Notes: generated from the letters alone by a model not told the origin. Counted from the stretch's first letter, positions 1-6,550 are shown. The stretch: 24,732 bases of DNA from Nitrospina sp. (GCA_004357435.1 SMVS01000036.1:1-24732); one strand, 5' to 3'. Numbers and translations: made by a program.

Positions 1-32
1 CGCAATTTTGACGGCAAGCCCGATCTATTTCA

Positions 33-49
33 GACCCGTTGAGCGGGTC
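33..49 (-). terminator. Weak hairpin at the 3' end of the outer-membrane gene
   Basis: GACCCG and CGGGTC form a perfect 6-bp stem around the 5-nt loop TTGAG. The stem overlaps the stop codon of the leftward gene ending at 48. No T-tract follows on the minus strand, so this is at best a weak or factor-dependent terminator. It could equally be a chance palindrome. Confidence 0.25.
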
Positions 50-1169
50 AATCGGATTGCCTTTTTTTGAAATAGTCCTCGAACAGCGGGAAGGAGTCAC
101 GCCAGGTAAAATTGAAGGCATAGATTTGTTCAAACTGGTCGAGCACGAACTGGCCCCGCAAGTCGACCGAGATGGTGACCTTATCCGCCACCTCCCACGT
201 TTTATTCACGCCCACTTCCCAGAATTCTGAAGCCTTGTAAATCGGGTCGCCCTTGGCCAGCGGAATCCCCGGCTGGAGAATGTCGCCGCGCGCTGAATTA
301 AAATTTTGGCTCCCGCCGTCCCAATTCAAATAATAAAAATGGGTGTCCCAAAGGGTGGCGAAGGCCCGGACCGCCAGACCCTCCTCATCCACGAGGGGCC
401 GGGCCGGGGGGTCGTCCTGATTGTAAAGATGGTGGACGGTGAAGCCGATTTCATCCAGGAAGCTCAGCGCGCCGCCGGTCTTGTGGTGGCGGTAGGTGTA
501 GCCGGCGCCCGCCCCCAGGCTGAGGTTGTTGAACACGCCCGGCCCGCTGTTTTTTTGTCCGCCGCGATGCACCCAGTAAATTTGTCCTTCGAGCATGAAC
601 CCCCAGGCCTCGAGCCGCGTGACATTGCCCAGCGAAAACTTTTCCCGGCGATGAGTGGTTTCTCTTTCCTCCCAGTCAATCCAGAGATCCTGCTTAAGAA
701 AACGCGTGTTTCCTTTGATTTGGAAACCCTGTTCGATGGGGTCAGTGTAACGCAGGGTGTCATCAAAAAAAGCGTCGTGTAGGGCATGGTTGCGGTCAAT
801 CGTACCGGCGGTCACTTCCCAGTCCGGCACGAATCCATAACGCAGGGTGATGATGGGGTCGGCGGAAGCCAGTCGGTCGTCCTCACCGAAAGGCAGATCG
901 AGCAAGGCTCCCACCTCCACCCGCACGCCCTCCACCAGGTCGTAGCGGAAAAATATTCTGGAAAGGTTGCCGGTGAGAGTGAACCCTTCATCAATGGATT
1001 CGATTTGAGTGTGCTCGACGTTATAAAAGTAGGTCTGGTTTTCGATCACCAGCGCCAGCGGGCTTTCAGCATGAGCGGGCAGGATCGCTCCCCAAATTAA
1101 AAATGCCGTGAGCAGTGTCTTTATCAATGGAGGTATAAGTTTCAGGTGACTTAGGGAAAAAAGAAACAC
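48..1169 (-). CDS. Probable outer-membrane beta-barrel protein, function unknown
   Basis: I do not recognise the family. The protein has a signal peptide (basic residue, hydrophobic run LLTAFLIWGAILPAHA, then ES). About 340 residues follow of alternating polar/hydrophobic segments rich in Trp, Tyr, Phe and Gly (for example LGAGAGYTYRHH and ATLWDTHFYYLNWDGG), which look like beta strands of a porin-like barrel. No lipobox Cys and no catalytic motif is seen. The extreme C-terminus (KKRQSD) is not the usual terminal aromatic residue. The start is unclear because no in-frame ATG precedes the signal peptide. The frame is open from a TTG at 1265, and GTG at 1169 and TTG at 1127 are alternatives. 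TTG 1127 gives the cleanest short signal peptide, but none of the three has a convincing Shine-Dalgarno. Transcription probably begins at the promoter at 1293-1321. The outer-membrane location is inferred from composition. Confidence 0.6.
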   Translation of the reverse strand: MFLFSLSHLKLIPPLIKTLLTAFLIWGAILPAHAESPLALVIENQTYFYNVEHTQIESIDEGFTLTGNLSRIFFRYDLVEGVRVEVGALLDLPFGEDDRLASADPIITLRYGFVPDWEVTAGTIDRNHALHDAFFDDTLRYTDPIEQGFQIKGNTRFLKQDLWIDWEERETTHRREKFSLGNVTRLEAWGFMLEGQIYWVHRGGQKNSGPGVFNNLSLGAGAGYTYRHHKTGGALSFLDEIGFTVHHLYNQDDPPARPLVDEEGLAVRAFATLWDTHFYYLNWDGGSQNFNSARGDILQPGIPLAKGDPIYKASEFWEVGVNKTWEVADKVTISVDLRGQFVLDQFEQIYAFNFTWRDSFPLFEDYFKKRQSD

Positions 1170-1292
1170 CTTAACAATTAATGCGGGAAAAATAAACGGG
1201 TGGGTGTCGAGTGGCAGGCGAACCGCTCCGCCAGGCAAGGAAAAGCATACTCTCCAGCGCGGCAATAAGTTTTTAACTCATTGAATCCAATG

Positions 1293-1321
1293 AGTATATT
1301 TTAATATTACCAAATTGTCAA
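1293..1321 (-). promoter_or_regulatory. Near-consensus sigma70 promoter
   Basis: Read on the minus strand, TTGACA (1321-1316, perfect -35) is followed by exactly 17 nt and TATACT (1298-1293, one mismatch from TATAAT). The region is AT-rich. The predicted transcription start is near 1286, reading into the outer-membrane gene. Both boxes and the spacer length are visible directly; activity is inferred. Confidence 0.75.
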
Positions 1322-1393
1322 TGCTTATTTGGGCGAACCCCGAGCCGGTAGCGAAGGCGGGTGGATGAGTCGTATAATGGCGCTCAGGAGCGG

Positions 1394-1430
1394 AAAAAAC
1401 AAAACCCCCCGGACCGAATAGTCCAGGGGG
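1394..1430 (-). terminator. Rho-independent terminator of groESL
   Basis: The arms CCCCC-x-GGAC and GTCC-x-GGGGG pair around the 6-nt loop CGAATA (1405-1430) with one mismatch. On the minus strand the stem is followed by TTTTGTTTTTT. It lies about 27 bp past the groEL stop, the expected place for termination of the groES-groEL transcript. Confidence 0.88.
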
Positions 1431-1456
1431 TTCGTTATTTTCCAGAGGGGGAAGGC

Positions 1457-3109
1457 TTACATGCCGCCCATACCTCCCATGCCACCCATACCGCCCATGC
1501 CGCCGCCGCCACCACCGTGGGAGTGTTCTTCCTTATCGTCCGGTAAATCGGCGATCATCGCATCGGTGGTGAGAAGCAGTGAAGAAATGCTGGCCGCGTT
1601 TTGCAATGCGGTCCGCGTGACCTTGGCCGGATCGATGATGCCGGCTTTGATCAAGTCCACGTATTCGCCGGTGCGGGCATCGTACCCGAAAGCGCCTTTG
1701 AGCGTTTTGACTTTCTCCACGACCACGGTGCCTTCCTCGCCAGCGTTGGCGGCAATCTGTCGGATCGGCTCTTCCAGTGAACGCCGGATGATTTTCACGC
1801 CCAGTTTGAAGTCGTGGTTGCCTCTAAGCTTATCGAGGCTGTCCAGACATCGCAGGTAGGCCACGCCGCCGCCGGCGACAATGCCTTCCTCAACGGCGGC
1901 CCGAGTGGCGTGCAGTGCGTCTTCCACGCGGGCTTTCTTTTCCTTCATTTCCGTTTCGGTAGCCGCGCCGACTTTAATGATAGCGACCCCGCCGACCAGC
2001 TTGGCCAGACGCTCCTGCAGTTTCTCGCGGTCGTAATCGGAAGTGGTTTCTTCGATCTGGTTGCGGATCTGTTTGACCCGGCCCTGAATCTCGGAAGGCT
2101 TGCCTTTGCCGTCAACCACGATGGTGTTTTCCTTGTCGATGGTGATGTTCTTGGCACGTCCCAAGTCGTCGATCGTGATGTTTTCCAGTTTCACGCCGAT
2201 GTCATCGGTGATGACCTGGCCGCCGGTCAGGATGGCGAGGTCATTCAGCATGTCTTTCCGGCGATCGCCGAAGCCCGGAGCTTTCACTGCCGCCACGTTC
2301 AAGGTGCCACGCAGTTTGTTGACCACCAGGGTGGCCAGCGCTTCGCCTTCAATGTCCTCAGCAATGATCAAGAGAGGTTTGCCGCCCTTGGCAATTTTCT
2401 CGAGAATCGGCAGGAGGTCTTTCATGTTGGCGATTTTTTTCTCGTGCAGGAGAATATAAGCATCCTCCAGAACCGTTTCCATGCGCTCGGCATCGGTCAC
2501 GAAGTAGGGTGACAGGTAACCGCGGTCGAACTGCATGCCTTCCACGATCTCCAAAGACGTATCAATGCTCTTGGCTTCTTCCACTGTGATGACGCCGTCT
2601 TTGCCAACCTTGTCCATGGCTTCAGCGATGATGTCGCCGATGGCCGAGTCGTGGTTGGCGGAAATGGTACCGACCTGGGCAATTTCCTTCTTGTCCCGGG
2701 TGGGTTTGGACAACTTCTCAATCGCCGGCACGACGGCGTTGACAGCCGCTTCGATGCCGCGTTTGATGTCCATTGGGTTGGCGCCGGCGGTGACGTTCTT
2801 CATGCCTTCGCGGAAAATGGCCTGCGCCAGAACCGTCGCCGTGGTGGTGCCGTCACCGGCATTGTCACTGGTTTTGCTGGCCACTTCGTTGACCATCTGC
2901 GCGCCCATGTTCTCGAACGGATCTGCCAGTTCGATTTCTTTGGCCACGGTGACGCCATCCTTGGTGATTACGGGGGAACCGAATTTCTTGTCGATGATCA
3001 CGTTGCGGCCTTTGGGGCCGAGGGTCAGTTTCACCGTGTCCGCCAGCTGGTTCACGCCGGACATGATCTTGTGTCGCGCTTGTTCATCAAAAATAATTTG
3101 CTTTGCCAT
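1457..3109 (-). CDS. groEL: Chaperonin GroEL (60 kDa, Hsp60)
   Basis: ATP-driven group I chaperonin: a 14-mer double ring that encapsulates non-native proteins with the GroES lid in the cytoplasm. The 550-residue length is normal. The equatorial ATP site is intact, with GPKGRNV near residue 31, KDGVTVAKEI at 50-59 (Asp51) and GDGTTTATVLA from residue 85 (catalytic-type Asp86). The apical and hinge region (VGTISAN, KAPGFGDRRK, GGVAIIKVGA) and the C-terminal equatorial motif VEEGIVAGGG follow. The tail is the classic GGM repeat, four GGM units after a poly-Gly run. The ATG at 3109 has an AGGAG about 8 nt upstream. groES lies 57 bp upstream in the same direction, so the two form one operon. The CIRCE site ahead of groES implies HrcA repression released by heat or misfolded protein. 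Confidence 0.98.
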   Translation of the reverse strand: MAKQIIFDEQARHKIMSGVNQLADTVKLTLGPKGRNVIIDKKFGSPVITKDGVTVAKEIELADPFENMGAQMVNEVASKTSDNAGDGTTTATVLAQAIFREGMKNVTAGANPMDIKRGIEAAVNAVVPAIEKLSKPTRDKKEIAQVGTISANHDSAIGDIIAEAMDKVGKDGVITVEEAKSIDTSLEIVEGMQFDRGYLSPYFVTDAERMETVLEDAYILLHEKKIANMKDLLPILEKIAKGGKPLLIIAEDIEGEALATLVVNKLRGTLNVAAVKAPGFGDRRKDMLNDLAILTGGQVITDDIGVKLENITIDDLGRAKNITIDKENTIVVDGKGKPSEIQGRVKQIRNQIEETTSDYDREKLQERLAKLVGGVAIIKVGAATETEMKEKKARVEDALHATRAAVEEGIVAGGGVAYLRCLDSLDKLRGNHDFKLGVKIIRRSLEEPIRQIAANAGEEGTVVVEKVKTLKGAFGYDARTGEYVDLIKAGIIDPAKVTRTALQNAASISSLLLTTDAMIADLPDDKEEHSHGGGGGGMGGMGGMGGMGGM

Positions 3110-3166
3110 GAAATTTTATCTCCTATTAATTAAAAGAATGCAGGAATGTTCCATCCTGGAATTGGG

Positions 3167-3457
3167 TTATTTTTCAACAATGCCGAGAACATCGTCTTCC
3201 CGCATCAGCAGGTAATCGTCGCCGTCAATTTTGATTTCGGTGCCACCGTACTTGCTGTAGAGAACCTTGTCGCCTACTTTCACGTCGAGCTTGATGCGCT
3301 TGCCGTCATCGCCGAGTTTGCCTTCACCAACGGCTTTGACACGGCCGGCAATGGGTTTTTCCTGGGCGGAATCGGGAATGATGATGCCTCCCTTTCTGAT
3401 ATCTTTCTCGCGGATGGGTTGAACCAGAATGCGGTCTTGCAAAGGACGGATCTTCAT
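3167..3457 (-). CDS. groES: Co-chaperonin GroES (10 kDa, Hsp10)
   Basis: Heptameric lid of the GroEL chamber. The 96 residues match the family length. They start with MKIRPLQDRILVQP and contain the mobile-loop region (KGGIIIPDSAQEKP, about residues 22-35) that contacts GroEL, then the beta-barrel core GDKVLYSKYGGTEIKIDG, ending ILGIVEK-like (VLGIVEK). The ATG at 3457 is preceded by AAGGAG. It is the first gene of the groES-groEL operon. The CIRCE operator lies about 160 bp upstream of its start codon, leaving an unusually long leader. Confidence 0.97.
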   Translation of the reverse strand: MKIRPLQDRILVQPIREKDIRKGGIIIPDSAQEKPIAGRVKAVGEGKLGDDGKRIKLDVKVGDKVLYSKYGGTEIKIDGDDYLLMREDDVLGIVEK

Positions 3458-3523
3458 GCTGAACTCCTTAAATAAAATGATTGACTTTAATGGAACACAA
3501 TTTAATCTTGTTTATCACTTTCA

Positions 3524-3587
3524 CCCCATGGGACTCTGGACCGGCCCGTTCTGGTTTCGCCGAGCCTTGCAAAGCCCCCTCATGGGG
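3524..3587 (-). other. GC-rich island with inverted repeat in the groES leader
   Basis: CCCCATG (3524-3530) and CATGGGG (3581-3587) are perfect 7-nt inverted copies bounding a GC-rich core. The sequence on either side is AT-rich. The island lies between CIRCE and the groES ATG, so it should be part of the 5' untranslated RNA. The loop is long (50 nt) and its inner pairing is not obvious. A regulatory role is speculative. Confidence 0.35.
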
Positions 3588-3618
3588 AAGAATGTCCGGT
3601 TTTAGAGGAATTTGGGTG

Positions 3619-3645
3619 TTAGCACTCACCAAGAGAGAGCGCTAA
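3619..3645. promoter_or_regulatory. CIRCE operator (HrcA binding site)
   Basis: TTAGCACTC-N9-GAGCGCTAA matches the CIRCE consensus TTAGCACTC-N9-GAGTGCTAA with one mismatch, in the right arm. It lies upstream of groES, where CIRCE is known to bind the repressor HrcA and couple groESL expression to free GroEL. AT-rich sequence on the upstream side (3646-3665, with TATACA on the minus strand) may hold the -10 box, but I could not find a convincing -35. HrcA itself is not encoded in the window. Confidence 0.92.
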
Positions 3646-3725
3646 TAATGTATAAATAATACCGCAAAATCAGAAAGCAAGGCGCGGACTGAAATTTTTT
3701 TATTTTTATTGAAATAGGGTAATTA

Positions 3726-4109
3726 ATGAAAAAACAATCGTCTAAGGTTATTGAGGTGTTTCCAAACCCGCATCCGGAGCGGGATTATGAAATTCACATG
3801 GAATGTCCGGAATTCACCTGCTTATGCCCTAAAACCGGGCAACCGGACTTCGCGGAGATCGACATTCTCTACACCCCGGACCGTAAGTGCCTAGAACTAA
3901 AATCGTTGAAACTCTATCTATGGTCGTATCGCAACCAGGGCGCGTTCCATGAAGCGGTCACCAACAAAATTCTGGACGATCTGGTGGCCGCCTGCCAACC
4001 GCGCTGGATGCAGGTGATGGGCGATTTCAACGTGCGCGGCGGCATCCACACCACCGTGCGCGTCGAATATTCCGCCCCCGCAAAAAAACCAGGCAAGGCC
4101 CGGAGCTAA
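3726..4109 (+). CDS. queF: NADPH-dependent 7-cyano-7-deazaguanine reductase QueF
   Basis: Reduces the nitrile of preQ0 to the aminomethyl group of preQ1 with two NADPH, in queuosine tRNA-modification synthesis. The 127-residue size places it in the short unimodal (B. subtilis YkvM-like) class of the tunnelling fold. The nucleophile Cys34 and proton donor Asp41 lie in LCPKTGQPDF, spaced by seven as in characterised QueF. The substrate-binding Glu76 lies in FHE, and the signature ELKSLKLYLWSYR precedes it. The start at 3726 has only a weak purine stretch (AGGG) upstream. The gene is divergent from groES, and no other queuosine genes are visible. I see no preQ1 riboswitch in the short AT-rich leader. 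Confidence 0.94.
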   Translation: MKKQSSKVIEVFPNPHPERDYEIHMECPEFTCLCPKTGQPDFAEIDILYTPDRKCLELKSLKLYLWSYRNQGAFHEAVTNKILDDLVAACQPRWMQVMGDFNVRGGIHTTVRVEYSAPAKKPGKARS

Positions 4110-4149
4110 TGAGTCAAACTTTGTCCCACGTTCAATGGTAATGGGGCGT

Positions 4150-4175
4150 GATTCCAGAGGTTAGTGCTTGGAATC
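4150..4175 (+). other. Inverted repeat between queF and the CxxCxxCC gene
   Basis: GATTCCA (4150-4156) and TGGAATC (4169-4175) form a perfect 7-bp stem with a 12-nt loop. A smaller TTGCC/GGCAA stem follows at about 4183-4197. No T-tract follows. It could be an RNA structure in the leader of the next gene or a weak queF terminator. Confidence 0.3.
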
Positions 4176-4222
4176 CGGCGATTTGCCAGCGGGCAAGGCC
4201 CAAATATTCAGGAGAACAAAAT

Positions 4223-4570
4223 ATGTTAATGCGGTCCGGCGAATGCCATCATTGCGGCGAATGTTGTGAAACGGTCAATATGACGGTGGTGCGGGATGTC
4301 ACCCTGCGTCAACATGGCAACCTGGAGGAGTTGACACGCTATCTGGAGTACCGCGGCATCCGTGTCATCGGGGAGGACGTGGCCACCAACCAACTGTATT
4401 ATTCGATCGATATTCCGTGCCGTCAATTGACCGGAGACCAGCAATGCCGGGTGCACAACACCCCCGAAAAACCGTTGCTCTGCCTGAAGTATCCGTGGGC
4501 GCCTGACGATATCAAAAATTGCGGTTATACTTTTAAAGAGCAGACCGTCCTAATTGAGGAAGTTTCATGA
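4223..4570 (+). CDS. YkgJ-like CxxCxxCC family protein (putative Fe-S or zinc binding)
   Basis: Small cysteine-cluster protein of the YkgJ/UPF0153 type (CxxCxxCC domain), predicted to bind a metal or Fe-S cluster; the biochemical role is unknown. From the ATG at 4223 it is 115 residues. The motif is C8-HH-C11-GE-C14-C15. Four further cysteines follow (C66 in DIPC, C75 in QQC, C87 in LLCLKYPW and C100), the family's usual pattern. I chose 4223 over the longer open frame from 4148 because AGGAG sits 8 nt upstream and the extra residues are not family-like. The stop overlaps the next start (ATGA), indicating translational coupling to the DUF1566 gene. Confidence 0.82.
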   Translation: MLMRSGECHHCGECCETVNMTVVRDVTLRQHGNLEELTRYLEYRGIRVIGEDVATNQLYYSIDIPCRQLTGDQQCRVHNTPEKPLLCLKYPWAPDDIKNCGYTFKEQTVLIEEVS

Positions 4571-5028
4571 GTGACCGCTACACCGACAACGACGACGGCA
4601 CCCTCACCGACCGGACGACCGGCCTGATGTGGCAGGAAAGTTACGCCTACGCCGAAACCGGCAACTACGTGGACTGGTATGAGGCGCAGGAGTACATCGC
4701 CCGGCTCAACGCCAACCAACTGGGGGGACACGCCGACTGGCGTCTGCCCGACAAATTGGAACTGCAAAGCCTGTATGAAATCAGTTATTCGTTTGAGTCG
4801 CGTGGCCGCACCTATGTGTTGCACATCGACCCCATATTCGAATTCGGTTACGGCAGTTGCTTCTGGACCTGGCGGTCCCGGTTGTCCGGCGCCCTCGGGT
4901 TCATGTACGATGTCGGCGAGATGAACTGGTTTCCGAAGGGCAGTGTTTCGGCCACCATCCGCGCGGTGCGGTCGAACATGAATCCGTTTAAACTGCTTCT
5001 GCCTTATGAAAAAAACACTCAAAAGTAA
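4567..5028 (+). CDS. DUF1566 (Lcl C-terminal domain) protein
   Basis: Single-domain protein of 153 residues with the DUF1566 pattern: YTDNDDGTLTDRTTGLMWQ at the N-terminus, a DWYEAQEYIARLN helix, HADWRLPDKLELQSL, then FWTWRS and a final ATIRAVR strand. This domain is thought to adopt a C-type-lectin-like fold and occurs in surface or adhesive proteins, but its function is undefined. No signal peptide is seen, so it is probably cytoplasmic or is exported by another route. It overlaps the upstream gene by 4 nt and the downstream HNH gene by 23 nt, so the three appear to form one operon. Confidence 0.8.
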   Translation: MSDRYTDNDDGTLTDRTTGLMWQESYAYAETGNYVDWYEAQEYIARLNANQLGGHADWRLPDKLELQSLYEISYSFESRGRTYVLHIDPIFEFGYGSCFWTWRSRLSGALGFMYDVGEMNWFPKGSVSATIRAVRSNMNPFKLLLPYEKNTQK

Positions 5029-5332
5029 ACGACCGAAAAAAACTCAAGGCCCGACGGTGGAGAGCATCCGCAGGGAAAAAGCCAAGGCGCGCGAGTTGCG
5101 GCAGACCCGGTGGTGGCAGAATCAACTGAGCGCGGGCGTGTGTCATTACTGCGGCAAGACATTTTCTGCGCAGGAGTTGACGCTCGACCATATCGTGCCG
5201 GTGGCGCGCGGCGGCAAAAGCACGCGGGGCAACGTGGTGCCGGCCTGCAAACCCTGTAACTCGGAAAAAAAATATTACACCCCGGCGGAACTCATCCTGC
5301 GCGACAAGATGAACTCCAATATTCAATTTTAA
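5006..5332 (+). CDS. HNH endonuclease family protein
   Basis: A 108-residue protein with a very basic N-terminus (residues 1-36, Lys/Arg-rich, suited to nucleic-acid contact) and a complete HNH/beta-beta-alpha-metal nuclease core. The zinc ligands are C46-HY-C49 and C81-KP-C84. Catalytic-type D61-H62 lies in LTLDHIVPVARGG, and N76 in RGNVVPAC. This is the McrA/phage-type HNH layout with the usual spacing. Nicking or cutting of DNA is inferred from the family; the target is unknown. It begins inside the 3' end of the DUF1566 gene and is followed 20 nt later by a 29-residue membrane ORF. Confidence 0.85.
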   Translation: MKKTLKSKRPKKTQGPTVESIRREKAKARELRQTRWWQNQLSAGVCHYCGKTFSAQELTLDHIVPVARGGKSTRGNVVPACKPCNSEKKYYTPAELILRDKMNSNIQF

Positions 5333-5352
5333 AATCGGAAAGGAGTGGGCGC

Positions 5353-5442
5353 ATGGGAAGCGACAAAATGTTGAAGATCATGGGATTCGGAACGCTGGCG
5401 ATCGTCGTTCTCGGTATCTTTCTCATCCTGTTTAAGACGTGA
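5353..5442 (+). CDS. 29-residue single-pass membrane microprotein
   Basis: An ATG-TGA frame of 29 codons preceded by a strong AGGAG 7 nt upstream (5341-5345). The product has a short polar/basic N-terminus (MGSDKMLK) followed by about 18 consecutive hydrophobic residues (residues 9-27) and ends FKT, a typical small transmembrane peptide. It lies 20 nt downstream of the HNH gene in the same direction. No homologue is recognised. Reality is supported by the ribosome-binding site and the coherent hydrophobic segment, not by similarity. Confidence 0.6.
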   Translation: MGSDKMLKIMGFGTLAIVVLGIFLILFKT

Positions 5443-5478
5443 AGAAAACTTGGCCGGATTCCAGGATAGGAAAATATT

Positions 5479-5557
5479 GTCACCCTGAGCCTGTCGAAGG
5501 GTGACGGAACGTAGGCGTGACTGAAATGGGGCTATGCTTCGACAAGCTCAGCATGAC
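5479..5557. repeat. REP-like inverted-repeat element
   Basis: Two 21-nt arms (5479-5499 and 5537-5557) are inverted copies with 18 of 21 positions matching, separated by 37 nt. The left arm belongs to its own hairpin: GTCACCCT (5479-5486) pairs perfectly with AGGGTGAC (5498-5505). The cores CTGAGCCTGTCGAAG and CTTCGACAAGCTCAG resemble a dispersed intergenic palindrome I recall from many environmental bacterial genomes. It sits in the non-coding gap between the microprotein and the convergent PPIase. The rest of that gap, 5443-5645, shows no gene. Confidence 0.7.
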
Positions 5558-5645
5558 ACACCTTTCAGAGACGGCAAATATATATGCCAAGCGATTATTG
5601 AACGCCAGTGGAGCGGAGACCTATCTGCATCCAACCGCAGGTTGG

Positions 5646-6299
5646 TCAGGAGGGGATGTCCATGTCTTTGCCAGGAGCCTGGATGCGCGGCCGGTCTTTA
5701 TCCATCAGTGCCTGGTAACGCGGATCGACATCGCCTTCGTCCTTCTCCACCACCCGTTTGCTGATTTTGGTATCGCAAATCAGAATAACGTGATGGCCCA
5801 GTTTGCTTCTGATGGGCTCGGGAATCACAAACTTCTCGCATTGCAGGATGGCGTCGCGTAATTCGCGCGTTAAAACTCCTTCCTGCTCCGGCTTGTCGGC
5901 ATAAATCCAATCCAGATCCCCGCCCGCCAGACGGGTGGGGCAAGCGCTGTACTTTTTGGCGAACTTGGAAAAAAATTTCTCGAACTTCTCCCGGTCCTGA
6001 ATTTCCTTGTCCGGGTTGTCCATCGGTTGATCGGCCAGCTCTTTTTGGTAATCCAGCAGGGTTTGCCGCAGGAGGTCGGCCGAATTCCTAGCCGATAGCA
6101 GGATATGGCGCACGCGGTGCTCCAGGGCTTTGGAAGTATCGATTTTAACTTTTTTAGCCTTGAAAATCTTACGGGGCTTGATCACCGGGCGCTTCGGTTT
6201 TTCCGCGTCCGGTTTTTCGGGTACTTTCGGTTCGGGAGCGGTCTTGTCCCGTTGGTAAATTGTTTTTTCCGGTTCTTGCGGTTGTTGTTGGTCTGCCAT
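5646..6299 (-). CDS. Parvulin-type (PpiC) peptidyl-prolyl isomerase, cytoplasmic
   Basis: A 217-residue protein with one C-terminal PpiC/rotamase domain (about residues 60-182). VRHILL supplies His65, AGGDLDWI (125-132) is the family's GGDLG[WY] turn, and SKLGHHVILI (166-174) matches the terminal GxH strand. Residues 1-55 are rich in Pro, Lys, Glu and Gln and look disordered. No signal peptide or lipobox is present, unlike periplasmic SurA, PpiD or PrsA, so it probably acts in the cytoplasm. The segment between the first helix and FSKFAKKYS is charged and somewhat long. The ATG at 6299 is preceded by AAGGAATAAGGA. A weak promoter candidate lies at 6340-6369. The family role is cis-trans isomerisation of Xaa-Pro bonds; clients are unknown. 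Confidence 0.82.
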   Translation of the reverse strand: MADQQQPQEPEKTIYQRDKTAPEPKVPEKPDAEKPKRPVIKPRKIFKAKKVKIDTSKALEHRVRHILLSARNSADLLRQTLLDYQKELADQPMDNPDKEIQDREKFEKFFSKFAKKYSACPTRLAGGDLDWIYADKPEQEGVLTRELRDAILQCEKFVIPEPIRSKLGHHVILICDTKISKRVVEKDEGDVDPRYQALMDKDRPRIQAPGKDMDIPS

Positions 6300-6339
6300 G
6301 TTCCTTATTCCTTCCCAGCGGGAGGTTTGCGGATGCCTT

Positions 6340-6369
6340 ATTTTAATATAGACGCGGGCAGTAAAGCAA
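6340..6369 (-). promoter_or_regulatory. Possible promoter of the PPIase gene
   Basis: On the minus strand TTGCTT (6369-6364) is followed by 18 nt and TAAAAT (6345-6340), 3/6 and 5/6 matches to sigma70 boxes. It lies about 40 bp upstream of the ATG in an otherwise gene-free gap (6300-6550). This is weak evidence. Confidence 0.3.
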
Positions 6370-6481
6370 TGTCATTCGCCAGCGTGAAGGCTGGACTCAA
6401 AAGGGTCGCACTCTGCATGGGCCCAACAACTGTTGGCGATAATACCAAGCGTGAGCCCTCTACCTCCTTTTCTACTTTTTT

Positions 6482-6512
6482 TCTCTGCGTCCTCTGTGCC
6501 CTCTGTGGTGAA
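6482..6512. repeat. Short CTCTGNGNCCTCTGTGGTGAA-type repeat
   Basis: The + strand carries three imperfect copies of a CTCTGYG unit in a row (CTCTGCGTC, CTCTGTGCC, CTCTGTGGTG) just downstream of the HAD gene. It resembles an intergenic repeat I recall seeing in unrelated bacterial genomes; that recollection is not verified here. Two small palindromes lie nearby (CCAGC/GCTGG at about 6378-6393, CCAACA/TGTTGG at 6423-6436). Confidence 0.4.
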
Positions 6513-6550
6513 TGTATCTTGTGATCCTGTCAAAAATAAACCGCCTTTTT

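Noticed and set aside
1361..1546. Short + strand frame running over the groEL terminator and GGM tail
   Set aside because: It is built from the terminator hairpin and the antisense of GGM repeats (His/Ala-Thr runs), with no ribosome-binding site.
3646..3725. Promoter boxes for groES or queF in the AT-rich divergent region
   Set aside because: TATACA and TATAAA sequences are present but no -35 box at suitable spacing is convincing on either strand.
4567..5028. DUF1566 gene as the variable protein of a diversity-generating retroelement
   Set aside because: DUF1566/lectin-fold proteins can be such targets, but no reverse transcriptase and no template repeat resembling its 3' end is visible in the window.
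5006..5332. HNH gene as part of a restriction-modification or intron-homing system
   Set aside because: No methyltransferase, specificity subunit, intron or intein boundary is visible nearby; only the nuclease domain itself can be supported.
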